Positions 23,942 through 32,313 of a stretch of DNA of 32,612 nt are shown piece by piece (the stretch's first letter is position 1; every line of letters starts with the position of its first letter). The position numbers were made by a program, and so were the translations under genes. The DNA comes from an uncultured Lachnospiraceae bacterium (GTDB lineage: Bacteria > Bacillota > Clostridia > Lachnospirales > Lachnospiraceae). The stretch is from assembly GCA_948470755.1 (NCBI GenBank), contig CAOKPU010000036.1:1-32612 (forward strand), in the 5' to 3' direction. The notes beneath the pieces are model-generated. The model worked only from the letters and a program-made list of their open reading frames with translations. It was not told the origin of the DNA and made no database searches.

Positions 23942-24922
23942 GTGATGAAAATAAGAAAATTGTCTGAAAGACCGGAAAAAATAAAGAAAGTAAAAAGAGT
24001 GGGAGGCAACGGATGCCGTGCTTTGCGAGACATCCATAGGCTCAAAAAAAAGGCTTCCCTCCGGGATGCCCGGGGCAGAAGGATTTCATCAGTATTTTTA
24101 ACCCCCAGTATACTGGGGGTACTGGTGTTTTTTGTGCTTCCCTTTTTTGTGGTTATTTTTTATTCGGTAGTGGATAACCCTATCAGCCATCAGTTTGTAT
24201 TCCTGGACAATTTTAAAATGGTGTTTCAAAATGCTGCTTTCCGGCAGGCGGCTTCCAATACAATGAAGTTTTCGTTTATTGCAGTGCCTTTGGCCGTTGT
24301 ACTGTCGTTGGGGCTGGCCATGCTTTTAGACAGCAAGATACCGTTTAAAAGCCAGTTCCGTACATTTTTCTTAACTCCTATGATGGTGCCGATTGCATCC
24401 ATTGTGCTGATCTGGCAAGTCTTATTCCATTATAATGGGATGGTGAATGATATTACGGCCATCTTTGGCGCCGGCAAGATAGACTGGTTAAAATCGGATC
24501 ATGCGCAGGTAGTGATCATTGTATTGTTCTTATGGAAGAATTTGGGCTATAATATGATTTTATTTATGGCCGCCTTAAGCAGCATTCCAAAAGATATTTT
24601 AGAGGTGGCGGTATTGGAGAGCGCAAAGCCGTGGCAGATTTTCCTATATATTAAGATCCGTTACTTATCGTCCACTTTGTTGTTTGTAACGATTATGTCG
24701 CTGATTAATTCCTTTAAGGTATTCCGGGAAATCTACCTGCTGACGGATGATTATCCTTATCCTACGGTGTATATGATGCAGCATTTTATGAATAATACCT
24801 TTGGCAATCTGGATTATCAGAGACTGTCGGCGGCGGCGATCATGATGTCTATTGTGATGGTAGTGATCATAGGGATCCTGTTTTTGGCGGAGAATCATTT
24901 CGGAAGGGATGTGGAAGGATGA
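23942..24922 (+). CDS. ABC transporter permease, sugar type (MsmF/UgpA-like)
   Basis: The 326-aa integral membrane protein begins with about 50 basic, soluble residues. A first membrane segment follows (LGVLVFFVLPFFVVIFYSVV), then a loop and five more hydrophobic segments, the layout of CUT1 family permeases. The cytoplasmic coupling motif is recognisable but altered: EVAVLESAKPWQIFLYIKI in place of EAA---G---------I-LP. The start is GTG 23942, or ATG 23945 one codon in. It overlaps the next permease gene by ATGA. A multi-task ATPase such as MsmK encoded elsewhere would be needed, as none is in the window. Confidence 0.92.
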   Translation: MMKIRKLSERPEKIKKVKRVGGNGCRALRDIHRLKKKASLRDARGRRISSVFLTPSILGVLVFFVLPFFVVIFYSVVDNPISHQFVFLDNFKMVFQNAAFRQAASNTMKFSFIAVPLAVVLSLGLAMLLDSKIPFKSQFRTFFLTPMMVPIASIVLIWQVLFHYNGMVNDITAIFGAGKIDWLKSDHAQVVIIVLFLWKNLGYNMILFMAALSSIPKDILEVAVLESAKPWQIFLYIKIRYLSSTLLFVTIMSLINSFKVFREIYLLTDDYPYPTVYMMQHFMNNTFGNLDYQRLSAAAIMMSIVMVVIIGILFLAENHFGRDVEG

Positions 24923-25881
24923 AAAAGAAGAAAGCGGATTGCTTAGAACCTGCCGGAATGGAAAAAGACCGGTCGTACCGGTGGATGGTAAAGAGGAAAA
25001 AAGGGAGGGTTTTCGTTAAAAAATGGACGGCGACGTTTATTGCGGCTTTTTTTGCCATACTCTTCCTGATGCCTATCGTCCTTACCGTTACGAATTCATT
25101 TATGTCGTCTTCCGAAATATCATCTAATTATGGGCAGGTATTTTCCACCACCGACACAGGGGGGAAAACCTTTATTTCAGAAAAAGTAAACCTGAAATTT
25201 ATTCCAGATATGGTATCCTTTAGCCAATATATTACCGTATTGCTAAAAAGCCCGGATTATCTGTTCAAGTTCTGGAATTCCGTTATATTGGTAGCGCCGA
25301 TTGTGTTTTTCCAGCTTTTGGTGGCTGTGCTTGCTTCGTATGGTTTTACCAGATACCGGGGCAGAATAAAGGAAATGATTTTTTTTATTTACATCATTTT
25401 GATGCTGATGCCTTATCAGGTGACGTTGGTTCCTAATTACTTGGTGTCGAATTGGCTGCATTTATTGGATACGAGATGGGCGATATGGCTTCCGGGGATA
25501 TTTTCCCCGTTTGCCGTCTATTTATTGACAAAGTTTATGCGCAGGATCCCCATTTCCGTCATTGAGGCGGCGCAGATTGACGGAGCCGGGGAATGGCAGA
25601 TTTTCCGGCGTATCTGCCTGCCCCTTTGTAAGGGCTGCTTATGCTCGGTGGCTATCTTAATCTTTATTGATTACTGGAATATGGTGGAACAGCCGTTGAT
25701 CTTGCTTTCGGATGATACCATGCATCCCCTTTCCGTGTTCCTTTCCAAAATAAAAAATGGGGAAATCGGGCTGGCATTTGCGGTAGCGACAATCTATATG
25801 GTGCCTACGTTGTTGGTATTCCTTTATGGAGAGGATTATCTGGTGGAAGGGATTACTTATCAGGGCGGGATCAAAGGATAG
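24919..25881 (+). CDS. ABC transporter permease, sugar type (MsmG/UgpE-like)
   Basis: This 320-aa protein is the second CUT1-type permease, translationally coupled to the first. It has a basic cytoplasmic N-terminus, a membrane segment around FIAAFFAILFLMPIVLTVTN, an extracytoplasmic loop, and further segments. The canonical coupling loop is IEAAQIDGAGEWQIFRRICL. C-terminal ILIFIDYWNMVEQPLILLSD is also typical of the partner subunit. The two permeases should form the membrane channel served by lipoprotein 2 and possibly by lipoproteins 1 and 3. The substrate class, a carbohydrate, is inferred from the family. Confidence 0.93.
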   Translation: MKKKKADCLEPAGMEKDRSYRWMVKRKKGRVFVKKWTATFIAAFFAILFLMPIVLTVTNSFMSSSEISSNYGQVFSTTDTGGKTFISEKVNLKFIPDMVSFSQYITVLLKSPDYLFKFWNSVILVAPIVFFQLLVAVLASYGFTRYRGRIKEMIFFIYIILMLMPYQVTLVPNYLVSNWLHLLDTRWAIWLPGIFSPFAVYLLTKFMRRIPISVIEAAQIDGAGEWQIFRRICLPLCKGCLCSVAILIFIDYWNMVEQPLILLSDDTMHPLSVFLSKIKNGEIGLAFAVATIYMVPTLLVFLYGEDYLVEGITYQGGIKG

Positions 25882-25920
25882 GAAGGGATGGCGTTTCCGA
25901 AAGCCGGGAACATGCATACG

Positions 25921-26050
25921 GGGCGTCAAACAAGCAACGATGCAGGGCATAACACATCTTCGATGTGTCGGGGTGTGACCCTTGCGGCATTCGTCAAATG
26001 CCTGCAAGCAGGCACTTGGCTCGTTGCTTGCGGGAATCAAAAGGATTCCC
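25921..26050 (+). repeat. Compact hairpin-rich element (possible dispersed structured repeat)
   Basis: A perfect 10-bp outer inverted repeat, CAAGCAACGA (25931-25940) and TCGTTGCTTG (26021-26030), encloses smaller hairpins: ACACATC/GATGTGT (25952-25968), GGGT/ACCC (25971-25981), and either GGCATT/AATGCC (25986-26002) or TGCCTGC/GCAGGCA (25999-26014). A further stem GGGAATC/GATTCCC (26032-26050) follows. The stretch separates the permease from the membrane fusion protein within an otherwise tight operon and ends just before the latter's ribosome binding site. It looks like a REP/MITE-like insertion or a structured RNA. Multicopy status cannot be seen from this window. Confidence 0.65.
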
Positions 26051-26073
26051 CAGCGATAAAAGGAGGAAGAGTA

Positions 26074-28062
26074 ATGAATGAAAATACGAACCCATCGAAG
26101 AGAAGGGAATGGGTAAAAAATGCGGCAATCATCTTTTTGTCTATTATGCTTGTGCTGACGTTTTTTTCCAACACGATTATGAATTATTCCCTGCCGGAGG
26201 TGGCCACGGAATATGTGCAGAACGGAACGATCACGGAGAAAGTGCGAGGGACCGGGAACCTGGAAGCGACGGATCCTTATAACGTAGTGGTTACGGAAAG
26301 CAGGAAGATAGAAAGCGTCAATGTAAAGAATGGGGATGAAGTGGAAAAAGACGCCGTGCTGTTTTATCTGGAAGATGTGGAAAGCGAGGAGTTAAAAACA
26401 GCGCAGAAGGAACTGGATGATTTAAGGCTGGCTTATTTGACGGGGCTGTTTACCGGGGATATCACCAGCGATGTCATCAATAAATTGGAGAGCGGGAAAA
26501 CGGGTTCGTTGGCGTCTTATCAGGCGCAGTTAGCGGATATTGACAACAGGCTGACGGCTGCGAAAAACAGCCTGGATTCCGCGACGGCGAACCAGCAGAA
26601 TGTGCAGAATAATTTAAATAATCTGACAGGACAGAAAAATATTAACGACGCCACAGTCGTAGATACTACGGGGGAACAGCAGGCGGTGAATTCGGCGGCG
26701 GCTACAGTGGCTAATGCGGAAGCGGAAGTGGCAAGGATTAAAAATGAAATAACCGGGGTGCAAGCTAAAATAGATGAGGCGGTGAATTTGTTAGGAACGC
26801 CTGTGGCAGATGAAAATGGAAATGTCAGTTTAGAAGGGGGATTGGAGAATTTTCAGGAAGCCAAAGCCATTGCGGAAGAAGAATTGGCTCAAAGAAGAGC
26901 GGAGTTAGCGGATGCGGAAATAAAGTTAAAGGAAGCGGAACAAAAAATACAGGATGCAATCGCAACAGGGGAGCAGGATGAAATTGACAAAGCACAAAAT
27001 GAGTATAATGAGATTAAGCTGCATATATATGATGCAGCGGCGGAAAATGTGCGGATAGCGGAAGATAAACTGAATGTAGCGATGGGCGAACTGGATAAGG
27101 CGGCGCAGGCGTTGGCTTCCTATAATGGCAATAAATCATTGAGGGATTCTTTGCAGGCTTCCCTGGAAAATGCGGAGCGCAATCTGGAAAACGCAAGATC
27201 GACACAGACGGCGGCACAGGAGGCTTTAAGCAACAAAGAAGCAAAGGCAAAGAATATCAGCGCGCAAAATGACCTGAATACGCAGATTGCCCAGGCGACG
27301 AACAGCAAGACGGAGGCAGAAACACAGGTGGCCAACATTACGGCGGAGATTACAAAGCTTGAGACGGAAAAAAGCGAACTGATCAAGGCTTTGACCGCGG
27401 AGATGAATTTGAATGCCCAGAATACGCAGATTATGAAAAAGGAAGAGGAAATCGAGCGGTTAAAGGAAAAATCCATGGGGAGCAGTATTACGGCCCCGGT
27501 GGCAGGCACAGTGACGTCCATCAATCTGGTGGCAGGGGAAACAACGAAGCCGGATGAAGTGCTTGCCGTCATACAGCCTGCAGGAAAAGGCTTCACCTTG
27601 GCTTTTTCCGCAACCGCGGAGCAGGCGAGGAAGCTTTCGGTAGGCGACATAGCGGAGCTTCAAAATGCCTGGTATTATGATAATGTGAAAGCGTCATTAG
27701 CTTCCATCAAGCCCGACCCGGATAATCCGGCGCAGAAAAAACTGCTGACCTTTCATGTGGAAGGCGATGTGCAGGCCGGGCAGTCTTTGAGCCTTTCCGT
27801 AGGGCAAAGAAGTTCGGAATATGAACTGGTCGTTCCTAATAGCGCGGTAAGGGAAGACAATAACGGTAAGTTTATCTTGATCGTTGAGTCCAAGAGCAGC
27901 CCTTTGGGCAACCGTTATATCGCGACCCGGGTGGATGTGGAAGTGTTGGCGGCGGACGATACGCATACCGCAATCTCGGCCGGGCTCTATGGACACGAAT
28001 ATGTAATTACGACGGCGACAAAGCCAGTAGAGGCGGGAAAGCAGGTTCGTCTGACAGACTGA
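26074..28062 (+). CDS. HlyD/RND-type membrane fusion (adaptor) protein with long coiled coil
   Basis: The 662-aa protein has an N-terminal membrane anchor (AAIIFLSIMLVLTFFSNTI, about residues 17-35). The first half of a lipoyl domain follows (IESVNVKNGDEVEKDAVLFY). A very long coiled-coil hairpin spans about residues 105-465, rich in Ala, Glu, Lys, Asn and Gln. The second lipoyl half is SSITAPVAGTVTSINLVAGE, and a beta-barrel and membrane-proximal domain complete the protein. This is the adaptor architecture of tripartite-like ABC exporters. The coiled coil is unusually long for a Gram-positive adaptor. ATG 26074 has an ideal AAAAGGAGGAAGAGTA upstream; a longer reading from 25888 would translate the hairpin element and is rejected. 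No exporter ATPase is adjacent. Confidence 0.88.
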   Translation: MNENTNPSKRREWVKNAAIIFLSIMLVLTFFSNTIMNYSLPEVATEYVQNGTITEKVRGTGNLEATDPYNVVVTESRKIESVNVKNGDEVEKDAVLFYLEDVESEELKTAQKELDDLRLAYLTGLFTGDITSDVINKLESGKTGSLASYQAQLADIDNRLTAAKNSLDSATANQQNVQNNLNNLTGQKNINDATVVDTTGEQQAVNSAAATVANAEAEVARIKNEITGVQAKIDEAVNLLGTPVADENGNVSLEGGLENFQEAKAIAEEELAQRRAELADAEIKLKEAEQKIQDAIATGEQDEIDKAQNEYNEIKLHIYDAAAENVRIAEDKLNVAMGELDKAAQALASYNGNKSLRDSLQASLENAERNLENARSTQTAAQEALSNKEAKAKNISAQNDLNTQIAQATNSKTEAETQVANITAEITKLETEKSELIKALTAEMNLNAQNTQIMKKEEEIERLKEKSMGSSITAPVAGTVTSINLVAGETTKPDEVLAVIQPAGKGFTLAFSATAEQARKLSVGDIAELQNAWYYDNVKASLASIKPDPDNPAQKKLLTFHVEGDVQAGQSLSLSVGQRSSEYELVVPNSAVREDNNGKFILIVESKSSPLGNRYIATRVDVEVLAADDTHTAISAGLYGHEYVITTATKPVEAGKQVRLTD

Positions 28063-28122
28063 CGCCGCCGGATGATGCAGTACGGCATAGCGGCGGTGGG
28101 AAGGATGGAATGATAACGGATT

Positions 28123-29214
28123 ATGAATAAAATCAAAGATTTTGTAAGAAGCCTTTCGTGGAGACAGATAACGCTGGCAGCCATTATCTTGTTTTGCCTG
28201 GCGATATGGGGAGGTTTGACAGCCTTTTCGGTTGTAAAGAAAAACGGCCTTCCAGACCAGACGGCGGCAAAGCGATGGTCCAAGGAAGGCAATACCGCGC
28301 AGATAAGCTGTTTTTTTACAGAAAGTACGGAGATGGATAAAGATAAAATCAGGTCTTTTGAGCATGAATTAGATACGCTTTTAAAAGAATCTTCTATTAC
28401 GGCCCCGAACGAACATGCGAGGCTGTGGGCGGATGCTTACAGCGCATCCGGGAAGATCACCTTATCTTCCGGGAAGACATCATTGGCGGACGCTTCCGCC
28501 ATAGGGATCGGAGGGGATTTTTTCCTGTTCCATCCGGTCCATCTTCTTCAAGGCGCTTATTTTTCAGGGAATGATCTGATGTATGATAAAGTGATCGTGG
28601 ATGAAGAGGCTGCCTGGCAGTTGTTCGGTTCCAATGACGTAGTCGGTATGCAGTTGACGATTGGCGGCGTACCGCATTATATTGCCGGAGTGATCAGGCG
28701 GGAAGAGGGCAGGTTCCAGGAGGCGGCGGGGCTAGATAAGACAGTGGTTTATGTTTCCTATGAGACTTTGGAGCAATTTGGGTCAACGGAGGGGATCAGC
28801 AGTTATGAAGTGGTAATGCCGAACCCGGTGAAGAACTTTGCCTATAACAGCGTTAAGGAAAAATTCGGTTTGGATGAAAACCGTATGTGGGTGGTAGAGA
28901 ATTCAGCGCGCTTTGGTATAGAGGGGCTGCTTACAGTTATTGCTGATTTTGGCACGCGTTCTATGAACGCGAGGGCGATCCAATACCCTTATTGGGAGAA
29001 TGTGGCCCGGGGCTGGGAAGATGTACTCGCCATTGTCCTGGCGCTTCAGATCTTGTTTTTGCTCATCCCGTCGGCAATCGCGGCGGCGGCATTGATAATT
29101 GTATGGAAACGGAAACAATGGACATGGAAAGACGTAGGGCATTTTTTGATAAGATGCCGGGATAGGGTTTCGGATAGGTTCCATAGTGAGAAAAATAAGT
29201 GGAAATATTTTTAG
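28123..29214 (+). CDS. MacB-periplasmic-core-like two-segment membrane protein
   Basis: The 363-aa protein has one membrane segment near the N-terminus (LAAIILFCLAIWGGLTAFSV, about residues 17-36). A long extracytoplasmic domain follows, in which GGDFFLFHPVHLLQGAYFSG and DEEAAWQLFGSNDVVGMQL recall the MacB_PCD domain of MacB/FtsX-type ABC permeases. A second segment lies near the C-terminus (LALQILFLLIPSAIAAAALI). The four-helix FtsX permease part is missing, so it cannot be a complete MacB-type permease by itself. Its position after the adaptor gene suggests that the two cooperate. The family assignment is tentative. Confidence 0.65.
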   Translation: MNKIKDFVRSLSWRQITLAAIILFCLAIWGGLTAFSVVKKNGLPDQTAAKRWSKEGNTAQISCFFTESTEMDKDKIRSFEHELDTLLKESSITAPNEHARLWADAYSASGKITLSSGKTSLADASAIGIGGDFFLFHPVHLLQGAYFSGNDLMYDKVIVDEEAAWQLFGSNDVVGMQLTIGGVPHYIAGVIRREEGRFQEAAGLDKTVVYVSYETLEQFGSTEGISSYEVVMPNPVKNFAYNSVKEKFGLDENRMWVVENSARFGIEGLLTVIADFGTRSMNARAIQYPYWENVARGWEDVLAIVLALQILFLLIPSAIAAAALIIVWKRKQWTWKDVGHFLIRCRDRVSDRFHSEKNKWKYF

Positions 29215-29243
29215 GAGCAAAAGGCAACGTAGGGAAAGCGGGG

Positions 29244-31484
29244 ATGAGGATGGATAGGAAGAAATTTTGGGGTTCTTTCTTTTTGTGGTGCATGGTTTTA
29301 TTTTTGGCCGGATGCGGCAAAAAGGGTGGTACAAGCGCCGTTACGGGTTCCAAAGATTATGTATACAAACAGGAAGAAATAAAAATAGAAGGAGCAGGGG
29401 AACAGGCTAATTTCAGCGATTTTATCATTAAGAATGGCCGGATATATTTAACCAGTATGGAATGGAAGGAGGAAGGCTGCCGGGTCAGCCTGGTGCATAT
29501 TGGCCTGGATGGGACGGATGAACAGTCTTTTTTTGTGGATCTGAAGGAAAACACATACTTATCATGGATGAACCCGGATGGAGAGGGGAATTTTTATATG
29601 ATTTATGATGAGTATATTGAGGAAGAAGAAGGAAACTGGAGGGATGATTATTATCTGATCAAATTAGACAGCACCGGACAGGAAATCTTCAGGCAGCCTT
29701 TAAGTGAAGGAGTTCAGGATTATTGGGTAAACTGGATGCGGCTGTTGGAGGATGGAAGGGTTGCGGTATCGGGTCAGGGAGGGATTTCTTTTTTTGACGC
29801 CGAAGGGAAAGCGGCGGGGCATGTAGAGCTTGCGGAGGAAGCGGGCGGCAGCGTCTATTTCTTACAGGATGGAAGGATAATCATGAATTCCTATAATGAG
29901 AAGACGGGCAGATCTATCCTGCGTGAACTTAACCCGGATACAGGAGTGTTGTCCGGAGAGTATATACTTCCGGGTAATTCCGGTAATTATAGTTTTTATC
30001 CGGGAGCGGAAAGCGATTTTTTGTTAATAGGAAACGGCGGAGTCTATTCCTATAACCTGGGGGATGAGGAAATAAAGAAAATCATGGATTTTATTGATTC
30101 CGACATGAGTACAGGATATATTTACAATATATGCGATGTCAATGAAAAAGAATTCTACGGGATGATGAATTCTGAATTGACCGGCCGTGACGTGTTGATG
30201 AAATTTACGAAAGTAGATCCGAAGGATGTGGCGGATAAAACGGTATTGACGCTGGCATGTAATGACTTAGACTGGCAGGTAAGGAAACATGTGGTGGAAT
30301 TCAACAAGACGGATCCGGAATATAGGATACAGATTACGGATTATTCCCAGTATACTACGGAGGAGGACTATTCGGCGGGTATTACCCGGCTGAATACGGA
30401 TATTGTTTCGGGAAAAATGCCGGATATCCTTGTACTGAATGATTATCTTCCTTTGGAAAGCTATATGGCAAAAGGGCTGTTTGAAGATTTATATCCTTAT
30501 ATTGATAAGGACGGCGGACTGAAGCGGGAAGATTATTTTCCCAATGTATTAAAAGCATATGAAAATGACGGGAAGCTGTACCGGCTGGTTCCCAAATTCA
30601 CCATTTATACGGTGGCAGGGAAGACTGCGGATGTAGGCCAAAGGACAGGGTGGACGCTTGAGGATTTGCGTGAAGTGATGGCTTCTAAACCGGACGGAAT
30701 GGAAGTTTTTTCGGAAATGACAAGGGAAAGTATGCTGGAATATAGCATCCAGATGACAGGAAGCCAGTTTATTGACTGGGAAAGCGGCAAATGCGGATTT
30801 GATTCGGAAGAGTTTATTTCTCTTTTGGAGTTTATCAAAGAGTTTCCGGAAACGCTGCCCGAGGATTATTATGACAGTTCTTTGCGGGGAGACTGGAATA
30901 GCTGGTTCCGTGAGGGGAAGGTCCTGTTGGAGCGGATGTCTTTATACGGTTTTTCTTCCTACAATTACACAAAAAAAGGGACCTTTGGGGAAGAGATCAC
31001 GTTGATTGGTTTTCCTTCCGGGAACGGAAAAGGTTCTTCGATTGATGCGGAGCTGGAATTTGCGATGTCATCCAAATCCAAGAATAAAGACGGGGTATGG
31101 AAATTCTTAAGGTATTTTTTATCCGATGAATTCCAGGGGCAGACGGAGTATGAATGGCCTGTCAGCATGAAGCAAGTGGATGTTTTGGCGCAGAAGGCAA
31201 AAAAAAGGCCGTCTTATGAAGATGAGAACGGTAATCTGGTGGAATATGACGAAGTTTATTATCTAAATGGGGAAGAGGTGCCAATCAGCCCGATGACGCA
31301 GGAGGAAGTGGATGAAGTAATCGCTTTCGTACAATCGGTGGATCAGTTAAATTCCACAAACCAGGATTTGATCAATATTATTTTGGAAGAGGCGGCGCCG
31401 TATTTTGCAGGGCAGAAAAATGCAAAAGAGGTGGCGGACATTATCCAGAACAGGGTGCAGATTTATGTCAATGAGAACAGATGA
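29244..31484 (+). CDS. Lipoprotein 3: propeller-like domain fused to a solute-binding domain
   Basis: The 746-aa third paralogue has a lipobox VLFLAGC (lipidated Cys24 from this start). Residues about 35-325 contain propeller-like repeats (KNGRIYLTSMEW; LEDGRVAVSGQGGISFFDAEG). The solute-binding domain starts near 331 (LTLACNDLDWQVRKHVVEFN) and includes LNTDIVSGKMPDILVLND and YENDGKLYRLVPKF. The C-terminus NAKEVADIIQNRVQIYVNEN is almost the same as in lipoprotein 1. I chose ATG 29244 (ATG 29250 is also possible). A start at 29199 would overlap the previous gene and push the signal peptide inward. It overlaps tcdA by 20 nt. Confidence 0.85.
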   Translation: MRMDRKKFWGSFFLWCMVLFLAGCGKKGGTSAVTGSKDYVYKQEEIKIEGAGEQANFSDFIIKNGRIYLTSMEWKEEGCRVSLVHIGLDGTDEQSFFVDLKENTYLSWMNPDGEGNFYMIYDEYIEEEEGNWRDDYYLIKLDSTGQEIFRQPLSEGVQDYWVNWMRLLEDGRVAVSGQGGISFFDAEGKAAGHVELAEEAGGSVYFLQDGRIIMNSYNEKTGRSILRELNPDTGVLSGEYILPGNSGNYSFYPGAESDFLLIGNGGVYSYNLGDEEIKKIMDFIDSDMSTGYIYNICDVNEKEFYGMMNSELTGRDVLMKFTKVDPKDVADKTVLTLACNDLDWQVRKHVVEFNKTDPEYRIQITDYSQYTTEEDYSAGITRLNTDIVSGKMPDILVLNDYLPLESYMAKGLFEDLYPYIDKDGGLKREDYFPNVLKAYENDGKLYRLVPKFTIYTVAGKTADVGQRTGWTLEDLREVMASKPDGMEVFSEMTRESMLEYSIQMTGSQFIDWESGKCGFDSEEFISLLEFIKEFPETLPEDYYDSSLRGDWNSWFREGKVLLERMSLYGFSSYNYTKKGTFGEEITLIGFPSGNGKGSSIDAELEFAMSSKSKNKDGVWKFLRYFLSDEFQGQTEYEWPVSMKQVDVLAQKAKKRPSYEDENGNLVEYDEVYYLNGEEVPISPMTQEEVDEVIAFVQSVDQLNSTNQDLINIILEEAAPYFAGQKNAKEVADIIQNRVQIYVNENR

Positions 31485-32208
31485 TGCAAAAGAGCGTTGG
31501 AAGAGGACCAGGATGCTGCTTGGCGAAGAAGGGATGCAGCGTTTACAGGAGGCAAGAGTAGCAGTATTTGGAGTGGGCGGCGTGGGGGGCTATGTGGCCG
31601 AGGCATTAGCCAGAGGCGGCGTCGGGGCGATTGACTTAATAGACAGCGACACAGTGGCAAAAAGCAATGTGAACCGGCAGATTGCCGCCCTTTCCGGCAC
31701 AATCGGGAAATATAAAACGGATGTGATGAAAGAAAGGATATTGGAGATCAATCCATGGGCCAAGGTAGAAGTGTCCCATTGTTTTTTCCTGCCGGAAAAC
31801 AAAGATAAGTTTAGTTTTGGCGGTTATTCTTATATTGCGGATGCTGTGGATACGGTAACGGCGAAAATAGAGCTTGTATTACAGGCCAAGGCATACGGGG
31901 TACCGGTAATCAGCAGTATGGGAACCGGGAATAAGGTCAATCCCGCCGCTTTTGAAGTGGCAGACATTTATGAAACCAGCATCTGCCCTTTAGCCAGGGT
32001 TATGCGCAGGGAATTAAAAAAGAGAGGGGTAAAAGATTTAAAGGTAGTTTACTCAAAGGAGGAGCCGTTGATTCCAAAAGATTTAGGGGAAAAGATGCCG
32101 GAAGGATCTTCCCGGAGGGCCATCCCGGGCAGCGTATCCTTTGTCCCGCCGGTGGCCGGCCTGATGATGGCGGGAGAAATTATTAAAGATATTGCCGGCT
32201 GTTTGTAA
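31465..32208 (+). CDS. tcdA: tRNA threonylcarbamoyladenosine dehydratase (ThiF/E1-like)
   Basis: The 247-aa cytoplasmic protein is an E1-like adenylating enzyme that cyclises t6A at position 37 of ANN-decoding tRNAs in an ATP-dependent step. Features are RTRMLLGEEGMQRLQEARVA leading to the nucleotide loop VFGVGGVGGYVAEALARGG. DLIDSDTVAKSNVNRQI, IADAVDTVTAKIEL and the C-terminal SRRAIPGSVSFVPPVAGLMM are the signature segments of the CsdL/TcdA group. The ATG at 31465 (or 31471) lies 7 nt after AGGGTG, inside the end of the lipoprotein 3 gene. The overlap may be positional rather than functional. Confidence 0.93.
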   Translation: MSMRTDDAKERWKRTRMLLGEEGMQRLQEARVAVFGVGGVGGYVAEALARGGVGAIDLIDSDTVAKSNVNRQIAALSGTIGKYKTDVMKERILEINPWAKVEVSHCFFLPENKDKFSFGGYSYIADAVDTVTAKIELVLQAKAYGVPVISSMGTGNKVNPAAFEVADIYETSICPLARVMRRELKKRGVKDLKVVYSKEEPLIPKDLGEKMPEGSSRRAIPGSVSFVPPVAGLMMAGEIIKDIAGCL

Positions 32209-32214
32209 GTTTTT

Positions 32215-32273
32215 TGTACAAATTGCTGAAAATGAAATTAATACTGTACAAATGAGGTTTTTAATAGTATAAT
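32215..32273 (+). promoter_or_regulatory. Promoter with paired TGTACAAAT repeats
   Basis: TGTACA (32245-32250), a 17-nt spacer and a consensus TATAAT (32268-32273) form the promoter of the HPr-like gene. The 9-mer TGTACAAAT occurs at 32215 and again at 32245, exactly 30 bp (about three helical turns) apart, with the second copy covering the -35 box. This suggests binding of a regulator to the same face of the DNA. Confidence 0.7.
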
Positions 32274-32313
32274 AGCTAATGTCATCGAGAACAAGAGGAA
32301 AGAGGATGCTTGG

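Noticed and set aside
25657-26040. Minus-strand reading frame across the hairpin element
   Set aside because: It runs antisense through the permease gene, has no ribosome binding site, and is best explained by the palindromic composition of the element.
25888-26073. N-terminal extension of the membrane fusion protein
   Set aside because: The frame is open but translates the hairpin element. A strong AAAAGGAGGAAGAG ribosome binding site lies directly before ATG 26074, and the anchor helix fits that start.
31405-31464. Longer N-terminus for tcdA
   Set aside because: The upstream in-frame ATG lies deep inside the lipoprotein 3 gene and the added residues do not resemble the family. ATG 31465 has a suitable AGGGTG.
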